IMG/VR virus record: IMGVR_UViG_3300017759_000088
Coordinates: 1 to 23,673 of that record
Reading direction: 5' to 3' (one strand)
Length of the DNA: 23,673 bases
Source of the DNA: a virus
Below the pieces are notes generated by a model, which saw only the letters and a program-made list of their open reading frames with translations, searched no databases and was not told where the DNA came from. The stretch's first letter is position 1. Each line of letters begins with the position of its first letter. Shown in pieces: positions 1-4,875 of the stretch. A program made the translations under genes and the position numbers.

Positions 1-345
1 CCGTAAGGCTCGCTTGATCGCGTCGGTCTCTGCACCTTTAACGGCGTTTTCATGGTCGTGGCTGTTGTCGCCTCCCCAGCCTTCACGGGTGACACCACCG
101 GCACGGACGCGAACGCGGGCAATGTAAGTGGGTTGCTTTTCGTTTACACATTTCATTTCAAGGGTTTCACTGCTCCAGCCATCGAACCCAAAGATTCGGT
201 TGGCTTCTGAAATGGCGTGTTCGCCGGAGATGTAGTCAAGCGTGCGACCTCCAGCACCCTTGCGTTTTTTGACGTTGTTGAGGTCAAGCGGTGCCGCCAA
301 GGATTCTTTGGCGGCTTGATCTAGAAGAATCGTGGACATGTCCAT
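1..345 (-). CDS. Rad52-type single-strand annealing protein (C-terminus beyond window)
   Basis: The first 115 residues are present; the gene runs off the left edge. Residues 36-58 (starting LDYISGEHAI, with FGFDGWS near the end) and 101-115 (AVKGAETDAIKRALR) match the conserved core of Rad52/Rad22 annealing proteins, which pair complementary single strands during phage recombination. This part is the N-terminal ring-forming, DNA-binding domain. The ATG at 345 shares one base with the TAA of the upstream exonuclease gene (TAATG), so translation is probably coupled; a second ATG lies two codons in. The exonuclease partner next door supports the assignment. This is a confident family call from motifs; full length and any C-terminal extension cannot be seen. 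Confidence 0.9.
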   Translation of the reverse strand, partial: MDMSTILLDQAAKESLAAPLDLNNVKKRKGAGGRTLDYISGEHAISEANRIFGFDGWSSETLEMKCVNEKQPTYIARVRVRAGGVTREGWGGDNSHDHENAVKGAETDAIKRALR

Positions 346-1118
346 TATTTGAAGGCCCATGAGGGCAGTGAAAGGGTTTGCGGTTCCATCGGGGTGTGTC
401 CCGGCCAGTTGTTGAAGACTCTGCAGTTGGCGATCAGGTCCAGGGCCTTGCGGCGCAGATAACGGCCTTCTGCGATCGCGTCATCATCAAGGCGATATAT
501 GCCGATCTGATGAGGCGGCTCACGTTCAACAACTACAAAGACAAAACGCTTCATCTGGGACATCTCCAGATAGTGAGCGCATTGCAGGTGGTAAGAAAAA
601 TTGGCCACCTGTTTGGCGAAACTGGCTGGGCTTGCTCCACCAGCGGGCACCGTCTTTAAGTCAACGATGGTTTCATCTGGGGTGATCCAATCCAGCCGAG
701 CTTTCATCGGGAGGGCTGTCGAATCGTCTTCTGCGAAAAAAGACTGTTCAGCTAAACCATCGACAAAAAAGGTGTTGCATAAAAGGTTCCCATTTACGGC
801 GTGATTCATGCCCAGGGCCTTTTCGTATTGGGCCAAGGTGATGGGTTGCCGACCGTTTTTGATGGCTTGCTGGGCCTCTTCTTTGCCTGCCTTGGTGTTG
901 CGTGGGCCGCAAACTTGGTAGGTGTTTTTGAACTTTTCATGTTCAAGGATGAAGCAGTGGGCCAGGGTGCCTTCGATCATTTGAGGGCTTGGCTTGCGTT
1001 CAGCACGTCCGCCTTGATGCTTCATCCAGTAGAGAAGCTCAGGGGACTCCAAAGCCTGCTTCATGTCGCTCTGGCTGTAGCCAGGGTCGCTGAAGTAATC
1101 GACTTCTGAGACGGTCAC
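345..1118 (-). CDS. RecE-like PD-(D/E)XK exonuclease
   Basis: This 257-aa protein resembles the C-terminal nuclease domain of RecE (DUF3799 type). It should resect double-strand ends 5' to 3' to expose 3' tails for the annealing protein encoded next. Visible motifs are GTLAHCFILE (50-59, the conserved histidine motif), Asp143 in KARLDW, the Asp153-x-Lys155 core of IVDLKT, and Gln179/Tyr183 in YHLQCAHY, in the order expected for this nuclease superfamily. It starts with GTG, overlapping the previous stop by four bases (GTGA), and its stop overlaps the Rad52 start by one base. The three tightly packed genes look like one leftward operon. Family assignment is firm; activity is inferred. Confidence 0.88.
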   Translation of the reverse strand: MTVSEVDYFSDPGYSQSDMKQALESPELLYWMKHQGGRAERKPSPQMIEGTLAHCFILEHEKFKNTYQVCGPRNTKAGKEEAQQAIKNGRQPITLAQYEKALGMNHAVNGNLLCNTFFVDGLAEQSFFAEDDSTALPMKARLDWITPDETIVDLKTVPAGGASPASFAKQVANFSYHLQCAHYLEMSQMKRFVFVVVEREPPHQIGIYRLDDDAIAEGRYLRRKALDLIANCRVFNNWPGHTPMEPQTLSLPSWAFK

Positions 1119-1366
1119 TTAACGTCCTCCCGATTCCAATGAATGCCGCCGGGACCATATATGCCCTGAAGCTCAGGCCAGGTCCGCAAGATTTTGGCCA
1201 CGTTGTCCGGGTCAGCGACCAAGCCAGCGGTGGCCAGCTTTCGTTCAAAGTCGCCGCCATGCACCTGGGCGATATGGAACATTCGAGTAATTTCGCTTTG
1301 AGTCATTTGGGGCCTAGAGTCTGCATGGGCAGACTTCAGAAGCGATGCCAGGGGTGGTTGAAGCAC
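1115..1366 (-). CDS. Small phage protein of unknown function (83 aa)
   Basis: I do not recognise this 83-aa protein. I prefer the GTG start at 1366 because an AGGAGG motif (1377-1382) lies 10 bases upstream, overlapping the TAG of the preceding gene. An ATG at 1306 (MTQSEITRMF) would give 63 aa without a clear Shine-Dalgarno site, and a longer reading from 1429 would run deep into the upstream gene. The C-terminal half contains ERKLATAGLVADPDNVAKIL and a WPELQGIYGPGG segment, and looks like a small folded domain. Its stop overlaps the GTG of the exonuclease gene, so it probably belongs to the recombination operon. Confidence 0.65.
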   Translation of the reverse strand: MLQPPLASLLKSAHADSRPQMTQSEITRMFHIAQVHGGDFERKLATAGLVADPDNVAKILRTWPELQGIYGPGGIHWNREDVK

Positions 1367-1380
1367 TGGGGTTTGTCCTC

Positions 1381-1740
1381 CTATTTGCAGAGATGGTCGA
1401 TAAGTTCCGAAACGTTGCCTGCTTCGCATTGCAGGCGATGTAGAGCCGATCTGCTGTGCATAGGCATCTCATATTTCACGCCAGGTGGTGGAGTCGCCTG
1501 GTCATAACGTTCCTGAGCTGACTGGTTGTAGTGGTCAAAATTCTCAGGAAAATCACTGAATCTCCACTCAGCCACTTCATCAAGTTTGTCTGATGCAAAC
1601 GTTGCGCCTTGCTGGTAGCCGCGTCGGTAAGCCTGCTCGCAAGCTCTGGCGATGTGCTTAGCAATATCAGGACAAATTTCTTTAATCTGCTTTGCTTGCT
1701 TGTACTGCTCGTAAAAAATTTCTGGATAGGATTTAGTCAT
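1381..1740 (-). CDS. Hypothetical protein (119 aa)
   Basis: This is an unrecognised 119-aa soluble protein rich in aromatic and charged residues (YPEIFYEQYKQAKQIKEICP near the N-terminus). The predicted structure is mostly helical, with no membrane segment or obvious catalytic motif. The ATG at 1740 overlaps the TGA of the upstream small membrane-protein gene in an ATGA arrangement, and GAGGAG lies 8 bases before it, so the start is well supported. It lies between the cassette genes and the recombination genes in the leftward transcript. Function is unknown. Confidence 0.7.
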   Translation of the reverse strand: MTKSYPEIFYEQYKQAKQIKEICPDIAKHIARACEQAYRRGYQQGATFASDKLDEVAEWRFSDFPENFDHYNQSAQERYDQATPPPGVKYEMPMHSRSALHRLQCEAGNVSELIDHLCK

Positions 1741-1937
1741 CGTTTCAGCTCCTCGCAGGCGGCCTGCACGCCCAGGCGGCAGTCACGTTCTGTCATTTGG
1801 TCCAGCGTGCCGGTCAGAGAAACGAACAAGGCACCGCCAAACAGCACGAACAGAAAAGTGGTGAACGCTGGAGCAAACCACGGGGGACTGCCGGGGTCGT
1901 TGTAGAGCTTGGTGCTTTGGTAGCGGATTTGTTTCAT
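1737..1937 (-). CDS. Small single-span membrane protein (66 aa)
   Basis: This 66-aa protein has one hydrophobic segment at about residues 20-42 (FAPAFTTFLFVLFGGALFVS), preceded by a basic, Tyr-containing N-terminus and followed by a charged C-terminus with two cysteines (DCRLGVQAACEELKR). It is probably an inner-membrane protein with a short cytoplasmic tail. The stop overlaps the next gene's start (ATGA), indicating coupling. No Shine-Dalgarno site is seen. It is too short and generic to name; small phage membrane proteins at such positions can be superinfection-exclusion or host-interaction proteins, but nothing here shows that. Confidence 0.65.
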   Translation of the reverse strand: MKQIRYQSTKLYNDPGSPPWFAPAFTTFLFVLFGGALFVSLTGTLDQMTERDCRLGVQAACEELKR

Positions 1938-1952
1938 TGGTTTGGGAGAGAA

Positions 1953-1968
1953 GGCCCCCGAAGGGGCC
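1953..1968 (-). terminator. GC hairpin with UUCG loop after the 55-aa gene
   Basis: On the minus strand GGCCCC-TTCG-GGGGCC forms a perfect 6-bp stem closed by a stable UUCG tetraloop, 6 bases after the stop of the 55-aa gene. It is followed by TTCTCTCCC rather than a pure T-run, so it may be a weak terminator or an mRNA 3'-stabilising hairpin. It mirrors the hairpin after the 48-aa gene. Confidence 0.5.
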
Positions 1969-1974
1969 GGGGGA

Positions 1975-2142
1975 TCAGACGCGGGAGCGCAGTTCGGCTT
2001 GGATCATTTCGACGATGGACATCAGGCGGTCTTTCCTTGCGGAGTTGTTGGTGATAACTGCCTGGGAACTCATTTCGAGCGAGTTGTCCATCAAGACCAG
2101 GGTGGAGATGGTCTTGCAGCGTTCGGGGGTCCAGAGGTTCAT
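1975..2142 (-). CDS. Cassette gene A: 55-aa hypothetical protein
   Basis: This is a 55-aa protein beginning MNLWTPERCKTISTLVLMDN and ending IVEMIQAELRSRV, probably two or three helices. I found it by reading the minus strand directly. Support is contextual: it begins 23 bases downstream of the -10 box of promoter module A, carries the same AACCACCCC leader before its ATG (here with one extra A) as two other cassette genes, and ends just before a UUCG hairpin. Its first three codons (ATG AAC CTC) equal those of the 79-aa cassette gene. The sequence is not recognised. As a short, strongly promoted early-region gene it is a candidate host-modifying peptide, by inference only. Confidence 0.65.
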   Translation of the reverse strand: MNLWTPERCKTISTLVLMDNSLEMSSQAVITNNSARKDRLMSIVEMIQAELRSRV

Positions 2143-2164
2143 TGGGGTGGTTGGAACTGAAGTC

Positions 2165-2225
2165 AGTATGACCCCGCCTTGGTAGGTGACTAGTACCCCT
2201 TGTGCAGCCTTTTAGGTTGGCACAA
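2165..2225 (-). promoter_or_regulatory. Repeated promoter module, copy A
   Basis: Read leftward: a 26-bp dyad TTGTGCCAAC-N8-CTGCACAA (2225-2200), 3 bases, a degenerate hexamer GTACTA (2196-2191), 5 bases, CTACCA (2185-2180), 9 bases, then CATACT (2170-2165) as a -10 box. The hexamers fall where a -35 element would be. The leader GACTTCAGTTCC follows. The same geometry occurs at modules B and D and partly at C. Promoter function is inferred from the repetition and the position 5' of a small gene. Confidence 0.7.
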
Positions 2226-2244
2226 CAAAAGGGGCCGAAGCCCC
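2223..2244 (-). terminator. Intrinsic terminator of the 48-aa gene
   Basis: On the minus strand GGGGC-TTCG-GCCCC (2244-2231) is followed directly by TTTTGTTG. A 5-bp GC stem, UUCG loop and U-run make a plausible rho-independent terminator, 5 bases past the stop of the 48-aa gene and just before module A. It would insulate the two cassettes. Confidence 0.7.
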
Positions 2245-2249
2245 CCGGG

Positions 2250-2396
2250 TCAGTCGATAGACTCCAGGCGCTTGCGCTCCTGGGCCAGGTACTGGTTGAG
2301 GTCTTTGACCAGTTGCTGGTGCTGTTCTTGTACCTTGCGGTCAAGTTCCTCCTGGTGGGCCACAAGGGCTTTCAGGTAGTTAGATCCTAGATCCAT
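2250..2396 (-). CDS. Cassette gene D: 48-aa helical protein
   Basis: This 48-aa protein begins MDLGSNYLKALVAHQEELDR and ends LAQERKRLESID. Almost the whole chain is predicted to form one amphipathic, Gln/Glu/Lys-rich helix with heptad-like Leu/Val spacing, suggesting a small coiled-coil or adaptor peptide. The ATG is preceded by GCAACCACCCC, the leader shared with cassette genes A and B. Upstream lies promoter module D; downstream is an intrinsic terminator. The gene therefore looks like a self-contained transcription unit. The sequence is not recognised. Confidence 0.65.
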   Translation of the reverse strand: MDLGSNYLKALVAHQEELDRKVQEQHQQLVKDLNQYLAQERKRLESID

Positions 2397-2413
2397 GGGG
2401 TGGTTGCGTGGGC

Positions 2414-3268
2414 CTATTCATTCTGCGCCTTGTGGTCGGTGTTTGGTAGGGATTGTGTAGGTTCGTTAGTTGGCACAGGAGCAGTGCTTATCCCATGCTC
2501 CGTCAGAGCCTGTCGAAACCTGCCGTTTTGCTCCTTCATTTGCTTATGCCACTCCTTAGCGACTTTTGCTGATCGGGCTTTTTGCCTTTCCTCCCATTCT
2601 TTCATCTTTGCCTCGTGGAACCGTTTTCGTTCGGCGGCTGCCTCTTCCTCGGCAATTTTGTCTTGGATCCTGTTAATTACAAAGCAAAGCAACGCTTTGG
2701 GCTGAACGTAAATTGATTTTTGATCGGCATGTAAAACGCCACTTCTCATTGGTGGATATGACCTGAAAGCGTCTGCCCCTCGAACCATTGACTTAATTTC
2801 ACTTTCGTAGGGTCGGTCAGAACCCAAGTCGGTAAAAATTTTGTGCTCTTGGATTACTCGTCGGACATCATTGCCTGCTGTTTTTAGCGGCAAGTAACCA
2901 TCAGCCTTGAGTTTTGCAATTTTGACTTCAAGCCGTTTTTTGCGGATTTCTTTTCTAGCTTTATTTCTGCGTTTAATTTCGCCATTAGCAGCTTGTATTG
3001 CATGAGCTAGCTGCCCATCAGTTGCATTCATAAGCTTGCAACCGATCGCATATTCAATCTTTGTCCATTGCGCTTTGCTGGTCTTGTCGCCCCATTGCCC
3101 AGGCCATTTTTCTTTTTGTTTTTGTTCCTTGAGTGCCTCTAGCTCTTTGTGCCAAATCTCGTATTGATCCGGATCGTGGCCCATTTGGGTGATCCGGTCC
3201 TCCAGATACGACTGGCGGTTTTCGCGTTTGTCGTACGTGGTGTTCGCGTATTTGTTTGGTTTACTCAT
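2414..3268 (-). CDS. Charged, coiled-coil-rich protein of unknown function (284 aa)
   Basis: This 284-aa protein is very rich in Lys, Glu, Arg and Gln. Two stretches look like long helices or coiled coils: about 92-130 (NGEIKRRNKARKEIRKKRLE and following) and about 205-255 (DKIAEEEAAAERKRFHEAKM and following). Between them is a more globular part (YLPLKTAGNDVRRVIQEHKI, then SEIKSMVRGADAF). The C-terminal 25 residues are Pro/Thr/Asn-rich and overlap promoter module D. The start overlaps the stop of the alpha-CTD-like gene (ATGA), so the two are translationally coupled and may act together. I do not recognise the family; a nucleic-acid-binding or scaffold role is only a guess from charge. Confidence 0.75.
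   Translation of the reverse strand: MSKPNKYANTTYDKRENRQSYLEDRITQMGHDPDQYEIWHKELEALKEQKQKEKWPGQWGDKTSKAQWTKIEYAIGCKLMNATDGQLAHAIQAANGEIKRRNKARKEIRKKRLEVKIAKLKADGYLPLKTAGNDVRRVIQEHKIFTDLGSDRPYESEIKSMVRGADAFRSYPPMRSGVLHADQKSIYVQPKALLCFVINRIQDKIAEEEAAAERKRFHEAKMKEWEERQKARSAKVAKEWHKQMKEQNGRFRQALTEHGISTAPVPTNEPTQSLPNTDHKAQNE
2420..2478 (-). promoter_or_regulatory. Repeated promoter module, copy D (inside the 3' end of the upstream gene)
   Basis: Read leftward: a degenerate 26-bp dyad (2478-2453, sharing TGTGCCAACT and ACACAA with copies A and B), 3 bases, CTACCA (2449-2444), 5 bases (AACAC, as in copy C), CGACCA (2438-2433), 7 bases, then CAGAAT (2425-2420) as the best -10 candidate. The 3-6-5-6 spacing equals that of the other copies. 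Most of it overlaps codons for the C-terminus of the 284-aa protein. Its -10 is the weakest match of the four. Confidence 0.55.
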
Positions 3269-3618
3269 TGCAGTTCCTCCCGAAGGTTTTCGATAGCGGC
3301 CAAGATGTCGTCCGCGCTGCCCTCGCCGACGTGGCTGATCAACAGCAGGTCTTTACGAGTCAACGCCATGACAGCCCCGACGTTTTTGTAACCACGCCGC
3401 CATAGAGCGTTATGGGCACGAATTGGCAGCATTAGCCGGTCAAGCGGCATCTCATGCAAGCTTTCCTTTTTAGGAGGCGCTAGGGCTTCGCACAATTCGC
3501 GGATGTCTTCGCGAGTTAAGGACTGGCCCTCTGGGGTGTCCCAAGCCATGACCCCATTGGCCAGGTCTTCACGGATCAAGCTGGCCACGTAGGACAGCTG
3601 GGGTTTTGTTAATTCCAT
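3265..3618 (-). CDS. RNA polymerase alpha C-terminal-domain-like protein (117 aa)
   Basis: Residues about 52-114 match the helix-hairpin-helix fold of the RNA polymerase alpha CTD: MPLDRLMLPIRAHNALWRRG, then YKNVGAVMALTRKDLLLISH, then VGEGSADDILAAIENL. By my alignment the E. coli DNA-contact residues Arg265, Asn268, Gly296 and Ser299 correspond to Arg67, Asn70, Gly98 and Ser101, while Lys298 is replaced by Gly100. The N-terminal 45 residues (LTKPQLSYVASLIREDLANG and following) are not part of alpha and look like a small helical domain. The protein lacks the alpha NTD, so it cannot be a polymerase subunit; it may bind DNA at promoters or contact activators or sigma. Its stop overlaps the next gene. 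Fold call is fairly firm; the role is inferred. Confidence 0.8.
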   Translation of the reverse strand: MELTKPQLSYVASLIREDLANGVMAWDTPEGQSLTREDIRELCEALAPPKKESLHEMPLDRLMLPIRAHNALWRRGYKNVGAVMALTRKDLLLISHVGEGSADDILAAIENLREELQ

Positions 3619-3693
3619 AAAACAGTGGTGGATAAAGCCGGGGTTGGCAAGCCTGCGCCCATAAGTTGGCGACTCCTCTCTGTTATCCCCGGA

Positions 3694-3709
3694 GAGGCCC
3701 GAAAGCCTC
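3694..3709 (-). terminator. GC hairpin overlapping the stop of the 79-aa gene
   Basis: On the minus strand GAGGC-TTTCGG-GCCTC forms a 5-bp stem that includes part of the stop codon of the 79-aa gene. No U-run follows, so termination strength is doubtful, but the position matches hairpins after the other cassette genes. Confidence 0.4.
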
Positions 3710-3947
3710 AGAACTGAGCAGCGAGGCCGGTGGCCAGGTGCTTAAAGAAGTGGTGGAAATCGCCGTTGCGGAAATCCAGTTGCTGAAGGATGCCGGTAAT
3801 CTGCTGGCGCTCTTGGCCCTTGGTGCTGAGGATGCGATCGATTACAACGTCTGTGGTGATGATGTGCGAGTCGCCGGTCGTAGGGCTGGTGACTTCGTAG
3901 GTCTTGAGGGTGAAGTCTTTCTCAGCGAAGAAGGTGGAGAGGTTCAT
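3708..3947 (-). CDS. Cassette gene B: 79-aa hypothetical protein
   Basis: This is a 79-aa protein with a beta-rich N-terminal half (DFTLKTYEVTSPTTGDSHII, then TTDVVIDRIL) and a helical C-terminal half ending FFKHLATGLAAQF. No known motif is seen. The ATG at 3947 follows GTCAACCACCCC, the shared cassette leader, and lies 24 bases from the -10 box of module B. A GC hairpin overlaps its stop. The next gene leftward (alpha-CTD-like) begins 90 bases on, without a clear module of its own, so it may be read from module B if the hairpin leaks. Function unknown. Confidence 0.7.
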   Translation of the reverse strand: MNLSTFFAEKDFTLKTYEVTSPTTGDSHIITTDVVIDRILSTKGQERQQITGILQQLDFRNGDFHHFFKHLATGLAAQF

Positions 3948-3971
3948 GGGGTGGTTGACTGAACTGAGCTA

Positions 3972-4031
3972 AGTATGGGCCTTGCTGGTAGCCAAGTGGT
4001 AGGAATTGTGCAGCTTGTTGAGTTGGCACAA
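3972..4031 (-). promoter_or_regulatory. Repeated promoter module, copy B
   Basis: Read leftward: dyad TTGTGCCAAC-N8-CTGCACAA (4031-4006), 3 bases, CTACCA (4002-3997), 5 bases, CTACCA (3991-3986), 8 bases, CATACT (3977-3972). This is the most complete copy and I use it as the type sequence. The leader TAGCTCAGTTC follows. The paired hexamers centre near -29, straddling the usual -35 position on one DNA face, as expected for a dimeric or tandem activator site. Confidence 0.72.
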
Positions 4032-4043
4032 CCCCCAGGGGGT
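4031..4043 (-). terminator. Short GC inverted repeat after the 96-aa gene
   Basis: ACCCCC-T-GGGGGT is a perfect 6-bp inverted repeat, followed on the minus strand by TGTGCC and merging into the dyad of module B. It lies 7 bases after the stop of the 96-aa gene, in the position taken by the terminator before module A. Without a U-run its activity is uncertain. Confidence 0.35.
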
Positions 4044-4050
4044 GAAGGCC

Positions 4051-4341
4051 TCACCAATGACGCTTGGTGATGGTCTGGGTTTTGGCCTTGCCTTCTGCCC
4101 AGTCCCAAAAACGAACCTCACGGCCAGTCGAAAACTGCCCCCAAAATGGAAGAGCTGTCTCGCTGTCCCAAAAGTTCATGGCGCAATTCAAACTGTGCCA
4201 GACCAGCTGGTCAGGATCGACGTGGGCCACAACCTCCATGACTTGATCCATGGTCTTGAAGACCAAGGACTGGCCATCAGGAGTGCGGAGCGTAAAGCCA
4301 AGAACCTTTTGGCCTACGCGGTCGAGCTGAAGAATAAACAT
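4051..4341 (-). CDS. Cassette gene C: 96-aa hypothetical protein
   Basis: This 96-aa protein begins MFILQLDRVGQKVLGFTLRT. The ATG at 4341 is chosen over an upstream ATG at 4416 because GGGGGAG lies 5 bases before it and because the longer reading would cross promoter module C. It is beta-rich at the N-terminus and Trp-rich at the C-terminus (LVWHSLNCAMNFWDSE, then REVRFWDWAEGKAK). No family is recognised. Unlike the other three cassette genes it has a clear Shine-Dalgarno site. It is the first gene after rusA in the leftward direction. Confidence 0.7.
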   Translation of the reverse strand: MFILQLDRVGQKVLGFTLRTPDGQSLVFKTMDQVMEVVAHVDPDQLVWHSLNCAMNFWDSETALPFWGQFSTGREVRFWDWAEGKAKTQTITKRHW

Positions 4342-4365
4342 CGGGTCTCCCCCGGAACTGAAGTC

Positions 4366-4396
4366 ACTATGGGCCCGATTGGTAGGTGTTTGGTAG
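4366..4396 (-). promoter_or_regulatory. Repeated promoter module, copy C
   Basis: Read leftward: CTACCA (4396-4391), 5 bases, CTACCA (4385-4380), 8 bases, CATAGT (4371-4366), then the leader GACTTCAGTTCC as in copy A. The full 26-bp dyad is missing; only CTGTGA at the far end (near 4425) recalls its outer half, inside the reconstructed rusA reading frame. The first hexamer begins 3 bases after the reconstructed rusA stop. Confidence 0.65.
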
Positions 4397-4399
4397 GTA

Positions 4400-4818
4400 C
4401 TAGGCCAGAGTTTCAATCGTCACAGTTGCACCTGGACGTTCACCCGGCAGGCAGTATCTCTGACAAGCACTAAGCAACACCACGTAGCAATCGTCGGTGA
4501 ATGCCGAACCTGTGAGCCCATCAAGCAAACTCCGGCAGCACTTGTCGATGTCGTTTTTTTGGTCGTGTAATGCGTGCGAGCTGATGGACGCAAATTGCCT
4601 TTGGCCCCAAAATCACCCTTAGGGCGCAAAAACCGAAACTCAACGGCAACGCTGCAGGCTTGCTCAATCAACTCTCCGCAGGCAGCCAATGCCTCAACTC
4701 GCACGGCGTCTCTCCAAGGCCCGACACGTTCTGAGGCTTCTCGCATCCCGTAACGAGTGCGAATTTTTGATCCTTGCGGCGCGGCTTCGATTCCTGAAAT
4801 TTCGATGTCGTAACGCAT
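4400..4818 (-). CDS. rusA: RusA-type Holliday-junction resolvase, -1 frameshift at an A7 run
   Basis: RusA resolves Holliday junctions. The first 88 residues (ISGIEAAPQGSKI near the start, FRFLRPKGDFGAKGNLRPSA before the break) match the N-terminal half. At the A7 run (4560-4554) the family match leaves the original frame, which reads on to a TGA at 4420-4422 as unrelated sequence (132 aa). One step back gives NDIDKCCRSLLDGLTGSAFT, then DDCYVVLLSACQRYC and a final VTIETLA, ending at TAG 4400-4402: a normal 139-aa RusA. The acidic residues for catalysis (Asp90, Asp92, Asp109, Asp110) exist only in the shifted frame. Explanations are programmed frameshifting or polymerase slippage on A7, a real mutation, or a sequencing error in the homopolymer. 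The start codon abuts a terminator U-run and has no Shine-Dalgarno site. Confidence 0.85.
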
Positions 4819-4846
4819 AAAAAAAGCGGGGTGCTCGAATCCCCGC
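4819..4846 (-). terminator. Strong leftward terminator or attenuator touching the rusA start
   Basis: On the minus strand GCGGGG-ATTCGAGCA-CCCCGC (4846-4826) forms a 6-bp GC stem with a 9-base loop, followed by seven Ts (4825-4819) and then directly by the rusA ATG. It has all parts of a rho-independent terminator. As placed it would stop leftward RNA before rusA unless bypassed, so it may be an attenuator. Confidence 0.65.
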
Positions 4847-4875
4847 CCGGTGCTCTTCCCCTCTAACGCTAATTC

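Noticed and set aside
473-480. Palindrome GCGATCGC (cyanobacterial HIP1) as host evidence
   Set aside because: I noticed a single copy in 23.7 kb, which is not above chance enough to support a host call.
913-918. TGGTAG hexamer (reverse of CTACCA) inside the exonuclease gene
   Set aside because: It is a single hexamer in coding sequence without its partner at 11 bp or a -10 box; probably chance.
378-1109. Several rightward open frames opposite the exonuclease gene
   Set aside because: They are the complementary shadow of a well-supported nuclease gene, lack ribosome-binding sites and have no family-like sequence.
1934-2365. A 143-aa leftward frame across modules and small genes
   Set aside because: It would cross promoter module A, the terminator at 2231-2244 and two better-supported short genes in other frames, and its composition is not protein-like.
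3619-3693. A fifth promoter module before the alpha-CTD-like gene
   Set aside because: Fragments such as CCAAC and CCACC occur, but the hexamer pair, the spacing and the CATACT box are absent.
4826-4850. tRNA T-arm-like sequence (CTCGAATCCCC) as a tRNA fragment or attachment site
   Set aside because: The stem and loop do not fit a 5-bp T-stem with 7-base loop and no other tRNA parts are near; a terminator hairpin with a T-run accounts for it.
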